Shown here one piece after another: positions 9,071 through 17,640 of a stretch of 64,000 bases of DNA (positions are counted from its first letter, which is position 1; every line of letters starts with the position of its first letter). Source of the DNA: Desulfosporosinus youngiae DSM 17734. Lineage in GTDB: Bacteria > Bacillota > Desulfitobacteriia > Desulfitobacteriales > Desulfitobacteriaceae. Below the pieces are notes generated by a model, which was not told where the DNA came from, searched no databases, and was given only the letters and a program-made list of their open reading frames with translations. The stretch is taken from assembly GCF_000244895.1 (NCBI RefSeq), contig NZ_CM001441.1, positions 1,364,001 through 1,428,000 of the forward strand. The letters run 5' to 3'. A program made the position numbers and the translations under genes.

Positions 9071-9694
9071 ATGAAGGTTTTACTGTTTGGCGGATTCTTA
9101 GGTTCCGGCAAAACTTCAGTCATCTTGCAGGTCGCGAGATATCTTGCGGAAGAAGTTTCTGCAAGCCGGCAGGATAGTGGGAAACCGTCCCTGGTTATTA
9201 TCGAAAATGAAGTTGGGGAAGCGGGTATTGATGATAAAATCCTTAAAGCTGAAGGGCTAAGTGTTCGGGAACTTTTTGCCGGGTGTATCTGCTGCACCCT
9301 AAACGCTGAGCTTACAGTCTGTCTCAATGAAATTCAGGAGGAGTTGTCGCCGGAATGGGTGATCATTGAGACAACAGGGATGGCCGTCCCAAGCAGAATC
9401 GCAGAAACGATCACTAAATTCGGGAAGGGTATCGATAATCTGAAAACGATTGTTGTGACTGATGCAGAGCGCTGGGATGATCTTATAACGATCATGCCGG
9501 GGCTGATAGAAGAGCAAATCGCTGAAGCGAACATCGTTCTCTTGAACAAAATCGATTGTTTGGAACCTGAGCAAATGAGCGAAGTCGAAGAAAGTATAAG
9601 AATCATAAATTCTTCGGCACGTTTTTATGCAATATCCGCGCATGATAAAGTTGATCCGCAAATCTGGCGTACGGCGGTGACTGATAGTGAGTGA
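9071..9694 (+). CDS. CobW/COG0523-type GTPase
   Basis: A compact (207-residue) GTPase of the CobW/HypB-UreG group, usually involved in delivering metals or assembling metal sites. Visible motifs are the P-loop GGFLGSGKTS (residues 7-16), the metal-binding GCICC at 71-75 (CxCC, diagnostic of the family), IIETTGMAVP for the switch II region and NKID for guanine recognition. It lacks the C-terminal CobW domain of longer members. The ribosome site is AAGGAG. It lies 168 bases after the activator gene and overlaps the next gene by 8 bases. Helping to load zinc into the UroD-type methyltransferases, or metal for corrinoid use, is an inference from position. Confidence 0.85.
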   Translation: MKVLLFGGFLGSGKTSVILQVARYLAEEVSASRQDSGKPSLVIIENEVGEAGIDDKILKAEGLSVRELFAGCICCTLNAELTVCLNEIQEELSPEWVIIETTGMAVPSRIAETITKFGKGIDNLKTIVVTDAERWDDLITIMPGLIEEQIAEANIVLLNKIDCLEPEQMSEVEESIRIINSSARFYAISAHDKVDPQIWRTAVTDSE

Positions 9695-10082
9695 ACAGAA
9701 TTCCCTCGGGTGCTTAACAAAGCATCCTGACCCGGCAATTTTTTCAGAAAGCCTTAGTTTGATTTTTTCAGAAAAAGTAAAGTCGGAAACGATTCAACAA
9801 TCCCTCACTCGCTGGGTTGAAGAGATCAGGGATTGGGCAAAGGATAATGCATATTTTGTTGGACATATTAAAGTCTTCCTTGAAGGTCGGGAGAATTTAT
9901 GGTTGTCATCTACAGGCAGGAGCATCAATATTAAACGCTCCGAGGGGTGGAGTGAATGGTCTGCTGATAAGGCTGTCCTGAGCGTGACAGCCATTATTTT
10001 TGGCTCGTCAAAAGCAGCTTTGAGGGAGGCAGCCCAAGAGAGGCTCAGAGCATGTCTTAATTGCCTGAATTTGATACCTTAG
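9687..10082 (+). CDS. Conserved-looking hypothetical protein of the methyltransferase operon
   Basis: 131 residues, starting with GTG inside the last codons of the GTPase gene, so probably translated by coupling. I do not recognise the family. The sequence is soluble and predicts as alpha/beta, with a central WVEEIRDWAKDNAYFVGHIK segment and a C-terminal helix carrying CLNCL, two cysteines that could touch metal. The pattern ‘GHIKVFLEG…LWLSSTG’ looks like beta strands. Its tight link to a CobW-type GTPase suggests it works with that protein. Confidence 0.65.
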   Translation: MSEQNSLGCLTKHPDPAIFSESLSLIFSEKVKSETIQQSLTRWVEEIRDWAKDNAYFVGHIKVFLEGRENLWLSSTGRSINIKRSEGWSEWSADKAVLSVTAIIFGSSKAALREAAQERLRACLNCLNLIP

Positions 10083-10537
10083 AGCCAACTGAGAATCGCT
10101 CCGTTTGATATTCCGAACAAAAAGAGGTTAGTAAAGTGACTGTAGATGTTTGGACAGGATAATATTAAAGAGATTAGAATTGTATCAAAAACTAAAACGG
10201 GGCTGTAGCAAAACCGCTTTCGGAAAATAATATGCACAAAAAATCAGCCCGAGAGGACGTTTTTAACGCCTCTCGGGCCTTTTTATTACCTTATCCTAAA
10301 AAACTTGAGCAAACTCATTTTGCAGCAGTCCCGTCCTAATGATTAAGGTTTTTTGTTTAAATTTACGTTTGATACTGAGTTGCCAATAACTTATTACATG
10401 TTTACAGCAAAGTGATAAATCGCTACTGGCTCTTATACCAATTAACATCTAATTTTTCATACGTGATTTTAGTATGAAACTACAGAGTGGAAGATAGACG
10501 TTTAATCGAGTATCCAGGTACTGTTTATTGCTTGATA
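10083..10537. other. Intergenic region with terminator; no gene seen
   Basis: Between the methyltransferase operon and the convergent membrane protein gene. It contains a GGGGCTGT-type string at 10200-10207, similar to the arm of the hairpin at 14267, and the terminator listed separately. Short open frames here (for example over 10487-10675) lie antisense to the next gene and lack support. Confidence 0.5.
10247..10285 (+). terminator. Rho-independent terminator
   Basis: GCCCGAGAGG (10247-10256) pairs with CCTCTCGGGC (10269-10278) and is followed by TTTTT. Likely ends the methyltransferase operon. Confidence 0.85.
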
Positions 10538-10966
10538 CTATACATGAAGGGTTCTATTTCGATAATATGCCAGTACCAGACCAAAAGAAGAAGCAGAGAG
10601 AAAATGAGACAGGCCGGCTATAAAAGTACGGTCTTCCAAGTGAGGCAACCTAAATCCAATGGCTACTCCATATAAGAAAAACCATACGAGTATGCTGAAA
10701 ACCCAACCTTTGAAAAATATTAAATTATCGTTTCGTATTATTATATTAAAGAGAATGCCAATAAATCCTGAGAAAAAGATCTGACCTAATTGGGCAAAGA
10801 TTAATTCACCTGTTCCGGTACTTGTTCTGCCGAGTAATACTACGCAAGCCCAATCGAATAGTCTTTCTTGATGATAGCCAATTAGATATAAAGACCAGTC
10901 AATCAAATTCATTATTATTGCCCCAAATATTCCTCCGATAAATCCTGCGAAAACTCTATCTTTCAA
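10538..10966 (-). CDS. Small integral membrane protein, unknown function
   Basis: 142 residues with about four predicted membrane segments: FAGFIGGIFGAIIMNLIDW near the N-terminus, a loop with GRTSTGTGELIF, then two hydrophobic stretches and a last one near LSASSFGLVLAYY. No catalytic motif is seen. The start is TTG at 10966 with AAGGAGG eight bases upstream, which settles the choice. It stands alone, transcribed toward the methyltransferase operon's terminator. I cannot assign a function. Confidence 0.7.
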   Translation of the reverse strand: MKDRVFAGFIGGIFGAIIMNLIDWSLYLIGYHQERLFDWACVVLLGRTSTGTGELIFAQLGQIFFSGFIGILFNIIIRNDNLIFFKGWVFSILVWFFLYGVAIGFRLPHLEDRTFIAGLSHFLSASSFGLVLAYYRNRTLHV

Positions 10967-11115
10967 ATGGCTTACCTCCTTAATGTGAGTATGGCCTATA
11001 CAACCTTTAAAATAGTTTATAGCTTTGTGTTAAGTTCATTAATCTCTTGGCGTTTAGATGATGAGTTAATCAAGAACATTATAGGTTAAGTTTCCGACTG
11101 GCGTTAATTATTGCT

Positions 11116-12192
11116 TTAGTGAATCGGAGATTGCAATTTTTCACGATTGGTGGCTTCTGGTACTCGTTCCAGCCAGCCATTCTCTATCATCAAGTCCATG
11201 CCGTCTTTGCAATAGTCAAGGATTTCCGCTATGAGACGGCTGAGAGATGTAACTAAATCTTTTCTGGACGTATTCGTCAAAGAATAACCATAAGCGGTTA
11301 AAACATAAGCCATAGTAACAGTTACATGAAACATCATTAACTTGTCACTGAACGGAGATTCTTGGGATTTAGTGACTTGGTAATTGGTGTCTTCTGGAAT
11401 AGGTAAATTCTCTTTCTCCAAAAAGGTACCAAGAATTTTTAATTGATTATCAGCGATGTTTAGTCCCTGAATTAAATAGTTTCTCAGTTTCTCCGACTCG
11501 ACAACTTGACTAAAACCTGACTTTAGAGTTTTCATGGCTATTTTCAGTTCCATAATATAGTAGATGTTGTCAACCTCTATAACGTTAAGAGGTCTGTCAC
11601 TTCCTCTAAAAAAAGAGCCGTAATAATTTTTCTCATGGACATATGAGACTTTATCCGGAATTTCGATGCAAGGCGACTTATTCAAAAGACCTTTAGCTAA
11701 AAGTACATCAGTAGCTCTTACCATGACCTCTTGAGACGTGTTTATCGCTTCCGAAAAAAAGTCTCGAAAATCTGTCCGGGCGGATTCACTTAATGATATA
11801 CAGTAGTATTGCATGATAAACTTGGTCATTAATCTTGTATATGTTAAAGAAAACGAGTCAGAGAAAAGCCCTTTAACATCAACTTTGACATCCTTTTCGC
11901 TAAAACCATCCGGGATTGGATTGTGTATTGAATTATAAATATCCTTCATTGATCTTACGCGTTTACTTGAGATATCTAAAGCCAGTTGCAAAACGTTGTG
12001 AATATCAATATCGTTTGATTTAGAAACCATATACTTAAGCATACATACTGACATATTTTCTGCCAAATAACTTGACCAAAGGTGCGCGATTTCAGAAGCC
12101 ATCGGCTTAATATCGGTCAAATTATGTTGTATATACCCCAAAGGGACTTGCTCAGCAGTCATACCGTTGTTTCTCTGATCTAAATTATTCAT
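11116..12192 (-). CDS. DUF3231 family protein (two domains)
   Basis: 358 residues containing two copies of the ~165-residue helical DUF3231 domain common in endospore formers: roughly residues 18-180 (LTDIKPMASEIAHLWSSY) and 195-350 (IEVDNIYYIMELKIAMKTL). In each repeat the second half carries the pattern of a helix followed by F…Y…S…R.D, as in YCISLSESARTDF and YGYSLTNTSRKDL. The family is thought to be ferritin-like or spore-related, but no function is established. ATG start with AGGAG upstream. It is monocistronic. Confidence 0.8.
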   Translation of the reverse strand: MNNLDQRNNGMTAEQVPLGYIQHNLTDIKPMASEIAHLWSSYLAENMSVCMLKYMVSKSNDIDIHNVLQLALDISSKRVRSMKDIYNSIHNPIPDGFSEKDVKVDVKGLFSDSFSLTYTRLMTKFIMQYYCISLSESARTDFRDFFSEAINTSQEVMVRATDVLLAKGLLNKSPCIEIPDKVSYVHEKNYYGSFFRGSDRPLNVIEVDNIYYIMELKIAMKTLKSGFSQVVESEKLRNYLIQGLNIADNQLKILGTFLEKENLPIPEDTNYQVTKSQESPFSDKLMMFHVTVTMAYVLTAYGYSLTNTSRKDLVTSLSRLIAEILDYCKDGMDLMIENGWLERVPEATNREKLQSPIH

Positions 12193-12488
12193 TGTAATAC
12201 TCCTTATTAAATAATCTAATCTAATATCTCCTTTGTCGATTACAAATATTCCTATTTATTGAATTCGTTTAGAATTAAATTCAAAATAATAGTTAAAATT
12301 TTGATAAAATATGGGAATTAGAATCTAAATTTCAAAATATTTGAAGGTATATAAAAAATATGCTAGCTATTCGTTTGATTAAGACATTTTTGTGATTAAA
12401 AATTATGTTGGTCTGAGGCTCTTTTCGACATACTTTACTTCTTCAACATGAGATAATTAACAAGACAGAAATTGAAGGAGTGTAGTAT
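12193..12488. other. AT-rich divergent intergenic region
   Basis: Separates the DUF3231 gene (leftward) from the CwBR2-VanW gene (rightward) and must hold both promoters. The DNA is strongly AT-rich with several TATAAT-like strings, so no single promoter stands out. Confidence 0.3.
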
Positions 12489-14243
12489 TTGATGAACAAC
12501 AAGATAATTGCATTAATCTTAATCTTATGTTGCGCCTTTTTGGTCGGAACACCCGCTTTGGCTAATACTACAGATAATTCAAGCTCAGTTACTACGCCAC
12601 AGCAAATTACCAGGAACAGGCTTTTTGGACTGACAAGATTTGAGACGGCCAAAGTTATCTCAGAGTATTATGGCAACGGACAGGTTGAGAACGTAATCCT
12701 TGCAACTGGAAATCAATTTGCAGATGCTTTATCGGCAAGTGTCCTGGCCCATGAAAAGGAAGCCCCTATACTATTAGTTGATTCTACGGTTGACGGCTCT
12801 AAGGATGCGTTTGATTATGTCTTTCAACATCTTGATCCAGCGGGAACGGTTTACATCATTGGCGGTACGGGAATCATAGGCACGGAATTCGAGATTAAAC
12901 TAAGTGATCTTGGATTCAAAAATGTGGTTAGGGTTGCAGGCCTGGACAGGTATGATACATCCCATAAGGTCGCCAGAGCACTTAAAGACACAACTGTATC
13001 TACAGTCGTGATATCCTCGGGAGAACAATATCCGGATGCCTTAAGTATCTCAAGTTTTGCCGCCAATAAAGGCTGGCCGATTCTGTTATCTTCTTACGAT
13101 GCACTTCCTCAAGACATAAAAAACTTTTTGCTGGACAGGAAGCCGTCGAAAGTATATATCACTGGGGGAGCAGGCGTAATATCAAATAATGTATTGTCCG
13201 AAATAACGACCCTCCTGCCAGAGGCTAGTGTCGAACGCTTGATGGGAGAATCTCAGTTTGATACGAATATTATTATTGCAGAAACCTTTGCTCCAAAGCC
13301 ATTGACGGTTTATTTAGCGACAGGTTACGACTTTGCCGATGCTTTGGCAGGCAGTACAGTGGCAGCCAAAAATGGAGACCCCATTATCTTTATAGACCCT
13401 TCCGTCCCGACCTTGCCTAAATCCGTGGCCAGATACTTTGGGAAACTTTACGCAAACATTATAAGTCCCGGCATAGTTTCATTCGGAGGAAGTGGAGTTG
13501 TAACAGATGAGATAATGAAAATCACCAGTGACTTGATTGTGGGAGCTGTGAATGAAACCAGCATTTATGGGATAGACGATCTCAATATTACGGTTATACA
13601 AAAGGAAAATTATTTGTTACCTGCAACTGTTCAAGCTAATCTTTACAATAGCGATAGGATTGAGGTGCCTGTGAGATGGAATCCCATAGCTGTCGATACC
13701 AACAACACAGGGCTGAGTGTTTATGATGGTCTGGTAGAAGGATACGGCAAACTAATCAAACTGAATCTTACTGTCAAAGAACCGGAACCTATTCTAATCT
13801 CAAAATACTCCACTCACTTTGATTCATCCCAGGTAAACCGTACGGAAAACATACGAATTTCGGCAAAAGCGATCGATGGAAAGCTATTGGCACCAGGAGA
13901 ACGATTCTCCTTCAATGCCGTTGTGGGAGAACGAACTGCTGAGGCAGGTTACAAAGAGGCTCTGATCATTGAAGGAGATGTCTTTACCCCAGGGCTTGGA
14001 GGAGGAATCTGCCAGGTCTCTTCAACCCTCTATAATGCGGTGCTGCTTGGGAATTTGGAAATTGTTGAAAGGCATGCTCACAGCTTACCCATTAGTTATG
14101 TTCCTCCCGGGCAGGACGCAACGGTTGCCTACCCTTTCCTGGATTTTAAATTTAAAAATAGTCTAAAGCATTATCTTTTAATTCGTAGTTTAGTCGAAGA
14201 AAATACTTTAAACTTTTGGATTTATCAAAAAGTAGAAGTTTAG
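12489..14243 (+). CDS. Secreted surface protein: cell-wall-binding repeats 2 plus VanW domain
   Basis: 584 residues. A signal peptide covers about residues 1-26 (hydrophobic run ending GTPALA). Three cell-wall-binding type 2 repeats follow (about 40-330), each opening with an R-x-x-G-x-x-R/F-x-T pattern (LFGLTRFETA, VAGLDRYDTS, LMGESQFDTN) and containing FADAL-type motifs. A beta-rich spacer spans ~355-440, then a VanW-like domain (445-580) with the hallmark GERFSFNAVVGERT and GGGICQVSSTLYNA motifs. CwBR2 domains attach proteins to wall polymers; the VanW role is unknown but linked to the cell envelope. TTG 12489 or ATG 12492 are adjacent candidate starts behind GAAGGAG. A hairpin follows at 14267. 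Confidence 0.85.
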   Translation: MMNNKIIALILILCCAFLVGTPALANTTDNSSSVTTPQQITRNRLFGLTRFETAKVISEYYGNGQVENVILATGNQFADALSASVLAHEKEAPILLVDSTVDGSKDAFDYVFQHLDPAGTVYIIGGTGIIGTEFEIKLSDLGFKNVVRVAGLDRYDTSHKVARALKDTTVSTVVISSGEQYPDALSISSFAANKGWPILLSSYDALPQDIKNFLLDRKPSKVYITGGAGVISNNVLSEITTLLPEASVERLMGESQFDTNIIIAETFAPKPLTVYLATGYDFADALAGSTVAAKNGDPIIFIDPSVPTLPKSVARYFGKLYANIISPGIVSFGGSGVVTDEIMKITSDLIVGAVNETSIYGIDDLNITVIQKENYLLPATVQANLYNSDRIEVPVRWNPIAVDTNNTGLSVYDGLVEGYGKLIKLNLTVKEPEPILISKYSTHFDSSQVNRTENIRISAKAIDGKLLAPGERFSFNAVVGERTAEAGYKEALIIEGDVFTPGLGGGICQVSSTLYNAVLLGNLEIVERHAHSLPISYVPPGQDATVAYPFLDFKFKNSLKHYLLIRSLVEENTLNFWIYQKVEV

Positions 14244-14266
14244 AAGCTTTCCAGATAAAAAGTAAG

Positions 14267-14306
14267 GGGCTGTGCAGAAACTTGTTGATAGTTTTCTGCA
14301 CAGCCC
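14267..14306 (+). terminator. 14-bp inverted repeat after the VanW gene
   Basis: GGGCTGTGCAGAAA (14267-14280) pairs perfectly with 14293-14306 around a 12-base loop. There is no T run. It may act as a terminator or be a small dispersed repeat; a similar left arm occurs near 10200. Confidence 0.45.
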
Positions 14307-14458
14307 ACGTTCGTCTAAATACCTGTACTCATTTTGAATTTTGAGAATTATGGTTTCGCTCAGGTCTTTATAGTGAGTTCACGTTTTTCTAGGGTTATGC
14401 CGGACATACTATAACAATAAGCAGCGGTATAACCAGATGATACATGGGGGAATATTGG

Positions 14459-15742
14459 ATGAGTCAAATGACCTATAATGAGATTTTCAGCCGGTTAGTC
14501 AAAGCATCTTATAACGGAACTCTTGAGCAGGAAATCAAAGAGATTGAAGCCGGCGGAAATGAAACAACCAAGGAATATATTTACTATGCTATGGGAAATG
14601 GTGATCAGGAAAAAGTAGTTTTTCAAATTAATGGCTGTGAAGGGACATGCCCGGAGGAAGATCATAATTGTGAAGCGGCGTGCCTATTTGATGCTATTAT
14701 ACGGGATATGGAAGGAAAGGTAGTGATCCAGGATCGGAATTGTACTCATTGTGGGCAGTGTATCGATACTTGTTCCTATAATTCACTGATCGATAAGAAA
14801 GAATTTATTCCGTTAATTGATCTTCTTAAGAAAAAAGAAGTTGCGGTTTATGCTATTGTTGCGCCGGCGATTGTTGGGCAGTTTGGTGATCAGGTCACAA
14901 TGGGTCAGCTGCGAGCCGCTTTCAAACACCTGGGTTTTTATGGAATGGTGGAGGTGGCCTTATTTGCTGATATCCTAAGTCTCAAAGAAGCCCTTGAATT
15001 TGATCATGCCGTTCATACTGAGGAAGATTTTGTTTTAACAAGTTGCTGCTGTCCCATCTGGGTAGGCATGGTAAAAAGAGTTTATCATAAATTAACCCCT
15101 CACATCCTGCCTTCCGTATCACCCATGGTTGCCTGCGGGCGGGGAATAAAGCGGCTTCATCCGGAAGCGAAAGTTGTTTTTGTGGGCCCTTGTATAGCCA
15201 AGAAGGCGGAGGCTAAAGAAAAGGATATCCGGGACGCAGTCGATGCCGTGTTAACCTTTGAAGAAGTTAAACAAATCTTTGAGGCGACCGGTATTAACCC
15301 GGCGGATATGGAGGATATCCCCAGCGGGCATTCTTCAGCCGGCGGACGCATTTATGCCCGAACCGGCGGTGTTACGAAAGCTATTTCAGATACCTTGGAT
15401 CAACTTAGACCGGACAAGCCTATACGGATCAAAGCAGTTCAAGCCGATGGGATTCAGGAGTGTAAAGAACTCCTGCGTTCAATCAACAGCGGAGATATCA
15501 AGGCCAATTTTTATGAGGGAATGGGTTGTGCCGGCGGGTGTGTCGGCGGGCCTAAAGCTCTTCTCAAATCTGAATTAGGGACCATACATGTCAACGCTTA
15601 CGGTCTTTCTGCGGAGGCTCATACCCCCTTAAATAACCCGTATATTTTAGAACTGCTTAACCGCCTCGATATAAAGGATGTCAACAGCTTGCTTGAAGGA
15701 GAATCTGCCGCCATTTTTCAGCGGGATTTTACCGCCGGCTAG
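14459..15742 (+). CDS. [FeFe]-hydrogenase-like iron-sulfur protein
   Basis: About 427 residues. The N-terminal part binds iron-sulfur clusters: CEGTCPEEDHNCEAAC (60-75) and CTHCGQCIDTC (95-105). The rest is an H-cluster domain with three recognisable signatures: TSCCCPIW (194-201, L1), GPCIAKK (L2, about 243) and EGMGCAGGCVGG (L3, about 355). In standard catalytic enzymes L2 starts MPC; here it is GPC, as seen in non-prototypical or sensory [FeFe] hydrogenases. ATG 14459 is preferred to 14444, which overlaps the GGGGGA ribosome site. It is monocistronic with no electron-transfer subunits, PAS domain or maturases nearby, so catalysis versus sensing is open. Confidence 0.85.
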   Translation: MSQMTYNEIFSRLVKASYNGTLEQEIKEIEAGGNETTKEYIYYAMGNGDQEKVVFQINGCEGTCPEEDHNCEAACLFDAIIRDMEGKVVIQDRNCTHCGQCIDTCSYNSLIDKKEFIPLIDLLKKKEVAVYAIVAPAIVGQFGDQVTMGQLRAAFKHLGFYGMVEVALFADILSLKEALEFDHAVHTEEDFVLTSCCCPIWVGMVKRVYHKLTPHILPSVSPMVACGRGIKRLHPEAKVVFVGPCIAKKAEAKEKDIRDAVDAVLTFEEVKQIFEATGINPADMEDIPSGHSSAGGRIYARTGGVTKAISDTLDQLRPDKPIRIKAVQADGIQECKELLRSINSGDIKANFYEGMGCAGGCVGGPKALLKSELGTIHVNAYGLSAEAHTPLNNPYILELLNRLDIKDVNSLLEGESAAIFQRDFTAG

Positions 15743-15765
15743 TCATCCTATTCAATACCAGATTC

Positions 15766-15960
15766 TCAAAAGTTAGACGCCCTCTTCTGTTCGTTCGTCA
15801 ATCTATAATACTTATTGAGTTCTTCATCAAGATTCTGGCTTAGTTTAAGGACGAGGGGATCTAGAATACTTCTCCCTTGTCCCACGAAGCGGTGTAATTC
15901 TTCCCGTAAATCTTCTATAGTCACAAGTAGGGTTTTTAAATCGTTGTTATAATCCTTCAC
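15766..15960 (-). CDS. Spo0E-like aspartyl-phosphate phosphatase
   Basis: A 64-residue protein matching the Spo0E family, which removes phosphate from Spo0A and so restrains sporulation. Visible are the helix IEDLREELHRFVGQG, the LDPLVLKLSQNLDEELNKYY segment containing the signature SQxLD motif (SQNLD), and the helical hairpin length typical of the family. ATG start with a GGGGAGG site just upstream. It is convergent with the hydrogenase-like gene. Consistent with the endospore-forming host suggested by the ger operon. Confidence 0.85.
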   Translation of the reverse strand: MKDYNNDLKTLLVTIEDLREELHRFVGQGRSILDPLVLKLSQNLDEELNKYYRLTNEQKRASNF

Positions 15961-16090
15961 CTTTCCTCCCCTCCTATGTTTAGAATAGCAAATATTAGGG
16001 ATCGAAAGTGTGATTCAGATCTCAATTCGGATATAAATAATCGGATTTAATTCGCACTTAAAGGATATGAATTCATTTGCTCAGAAAAAG

Positions 16091-16480
16091 ACCCTAAAAA
16101 CATGCAGAAGAATCCCCAGACCCGCAAGCAGGGCAAGCTTCGTCCACAGAAGCGAACCCATTGCATGGAGAGGCAGTAAAAGCCCACAAGACGGTGCGGG
16201 GACACGGAGCCACGGGTTCACATCAGGTACTACCCTGAGGTTTGGCACGAAAGTGTCCGGTGGACAGTTTCGCCGAAGCGGCTATCTCCAAAGAATACTT
16301 ATCCGCTGAAGGTAGCTCCCGCACCGGCGAGTGGGGGAGCCTCGGAATGCTGCGGTACACGAAGACACTGTCTTCGCACGAATTAACTAATCTTGCACGG
16401 ATGTGGGCGAAGCTGCCCGACCCGAGCGACCCCGTTTTCATCCTCTGATGGTGCCGCGGCAGCGGCATGGAGGGCTACCA
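16091..16480 (+). repeat. Structured repeat, copy 1 (HEARO/omega-RNA-like candidate)
   Basis: About 390 bp that match, in opposite orientation, 24778-25044. Nested stems are visible: GAGGC (16170-16174) with GCCTC (16339-16343), GCCCAC (16182-16187) with GTGGGG (16331-16336, last pair mismatched) and CGGTGCGGG (16192-16200) with CCCGCACCG (16318-16326). Between them lies a conserved core containing CATCAGGTACTACCC. This copy carries about 60 extra bases in the core and extra sequence after the last stem. The 3' end has a small hairpin, GTGCCGC-GGCA-GCGGCAT. No protein gene is inside. The architecture recalls IscB-associated HEARO RNAs, but I cannot confirm this. Confidence 0.6.
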
Positions 16481-16539
16481 TGAAAAAAGCAGACCCATTA
16501 GATACTCTTTATAGTGCCGACACCATGACCGGTCAAAAC

Positions 16540-17502
16540 CTATCCGATTTTTGGCCAATCCCGAACCCCGTTATCCTCAATAATCCCTAAAGTGACATCT
16601 GTGACATCTTTAGAGGCCAATAACTGATCCCGAATCTTTAATTTAATGCTGTCAGCCTGAGCCAAGGTCAGGCCTGGACGCAGTTCAATGTAGCTTTCAA
16701 CATGATAAAACCGTCCTTCTTGAAGAATGCGCATTTTATTGATATCTGTAACTTCAGGCATGGATAAGATGATTTGTGATACTTTGTCTTCAACTTCCTT
16801 GGGAGCGGATACGCCGATGAGTCCGACCATGTTGTCATATCCCACTCGAAAGGCTACACCGCCCATCAGAATTCCGATGATAATGGTGGCAATACCATCG
16901 AATACTTTGATTGGAGTGAAGCGTGTTGCCAAGATTGCGCCAAGGGCCAGAATTGCCCCGGAGGTGGCAACCAGGTCTTCGTAAAAGACGAGACGGGTGG
17001 CCGGAGAGGCCCGGTTTACATTTCTCAGAGCAATCCAGATTAAGTTTAACCCCTTTCCTTCAGCCCGGGTTTCTTTGACAATCTCGCGCATAGCCTTGAG
17101 CAAAACATATCCGTCAATAGCCATAGAGGCACCTAAACTGAAAAAGATAAGCCATAGATTCCCGATGGATACCGGATGACGGATTAACTGAATTCCCTCC
17201 AGAATCGTTTCATAGGCCATGAGGGTTATGACAATCACAGCGCCCATGCAGAATACATTGATCAGGCGACCGAAGCCGGATGGAAAACGAGAAGTTGGTT
17301 TTCGTTCGGACAGAATGCTGCCTATAAAAACAAATAGCTGGTTGACGGCATCCGCACCTGAGTGCATTGCTTCAGCAAACATAGCACCGCTGCCACTTAA
17401 GAAAGCAGCAATTCCTTTGAAAATGACCAGGAAGATATTACCCAGTACTGCGTAAAAGGATGAGGCATTCCCTTTTTTAATGAGCTCCAATGTCTTATTC
17501 AT
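16540..17502 (-). CDS. Cation diffusion facilitator (CDF) transporter, ZnT9-like
   Basis: 320 residues with about six membrane segments and a C-terminal cytoplasmic domain (about 225-320). The second membrane helix has AEAMHSGADAVNQ, the HxxxD-type metal site of CDF exporters. The fifth helix has FYEDLVATSGAIL, with Glu-Asp where many members have His/Asp, as in the ZnT9/SLC30A9-like branch. The family exchanges Zn2+, Mn2+ or Fe2+ against protons; the metal here is not clear. ATG start at 17502, with no strong ribosome site seen. Divergent from the esterase gene downstream on the other strand. Confidence 0.85.
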   Translation of the reverse strand: MNKTLELIKKGNASSFYAVLGNIFLVIFKGIAAFLSGSGAMFAEAMHSGADAVNQLFVFIGSILSERKPTSRFPSGFGRLINVFCMGAVIVITLMAYETILEGIQLIRHPVSIGNLWLIFFSLGASMAIDGYVLLKAMREIVKETRAEGKGLNLIWIALRNVNRASPATRLVFYEDLVATSGAILALGAILATRFTPIKVFDGIATIIIGILMGGVAFRVGYDNMVGLIGVSAPKEVEDKVSQIILSMPEVTDINKMRILQEGRFYHVESYIELRPGLTLAQADSIKLKIRDQLLASKDVTDVTLGIIEDNGVRDWPKIG

Positions 17503-17640
17503 CTAATTCACACCATTCAAATGCTTTTCGATTATCTTCTCATAAATCCTGAGGGTTTATTCTTCAGGGCGTGTCAGAGAAGAATATGTAAACATACCTT
17601 ATAATAATCTCATTGATGCATTTGAAAGCGGTGATTAATA

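Noticed and set aside
9071-9694. HypB or UreG assignment for the GTPase
   Set aside because: No histidine-rich N-terminus and no hydrogenase or urease genes are near; the CxCC motif fits CobW/COG0523 better.
16091-16480. Group II intron as the explanation of the repeat
   Set aside because: The GTGCG-like string is present, but no domain V-like hairpin or reverse transcriptase is seen in either copy.
16067-16590. Several short open frames in the 16-kb repeat
   Set aside because: They overlap each other in different frames and lie within the RNA-like repeat; none has a ribosome site or known motif.
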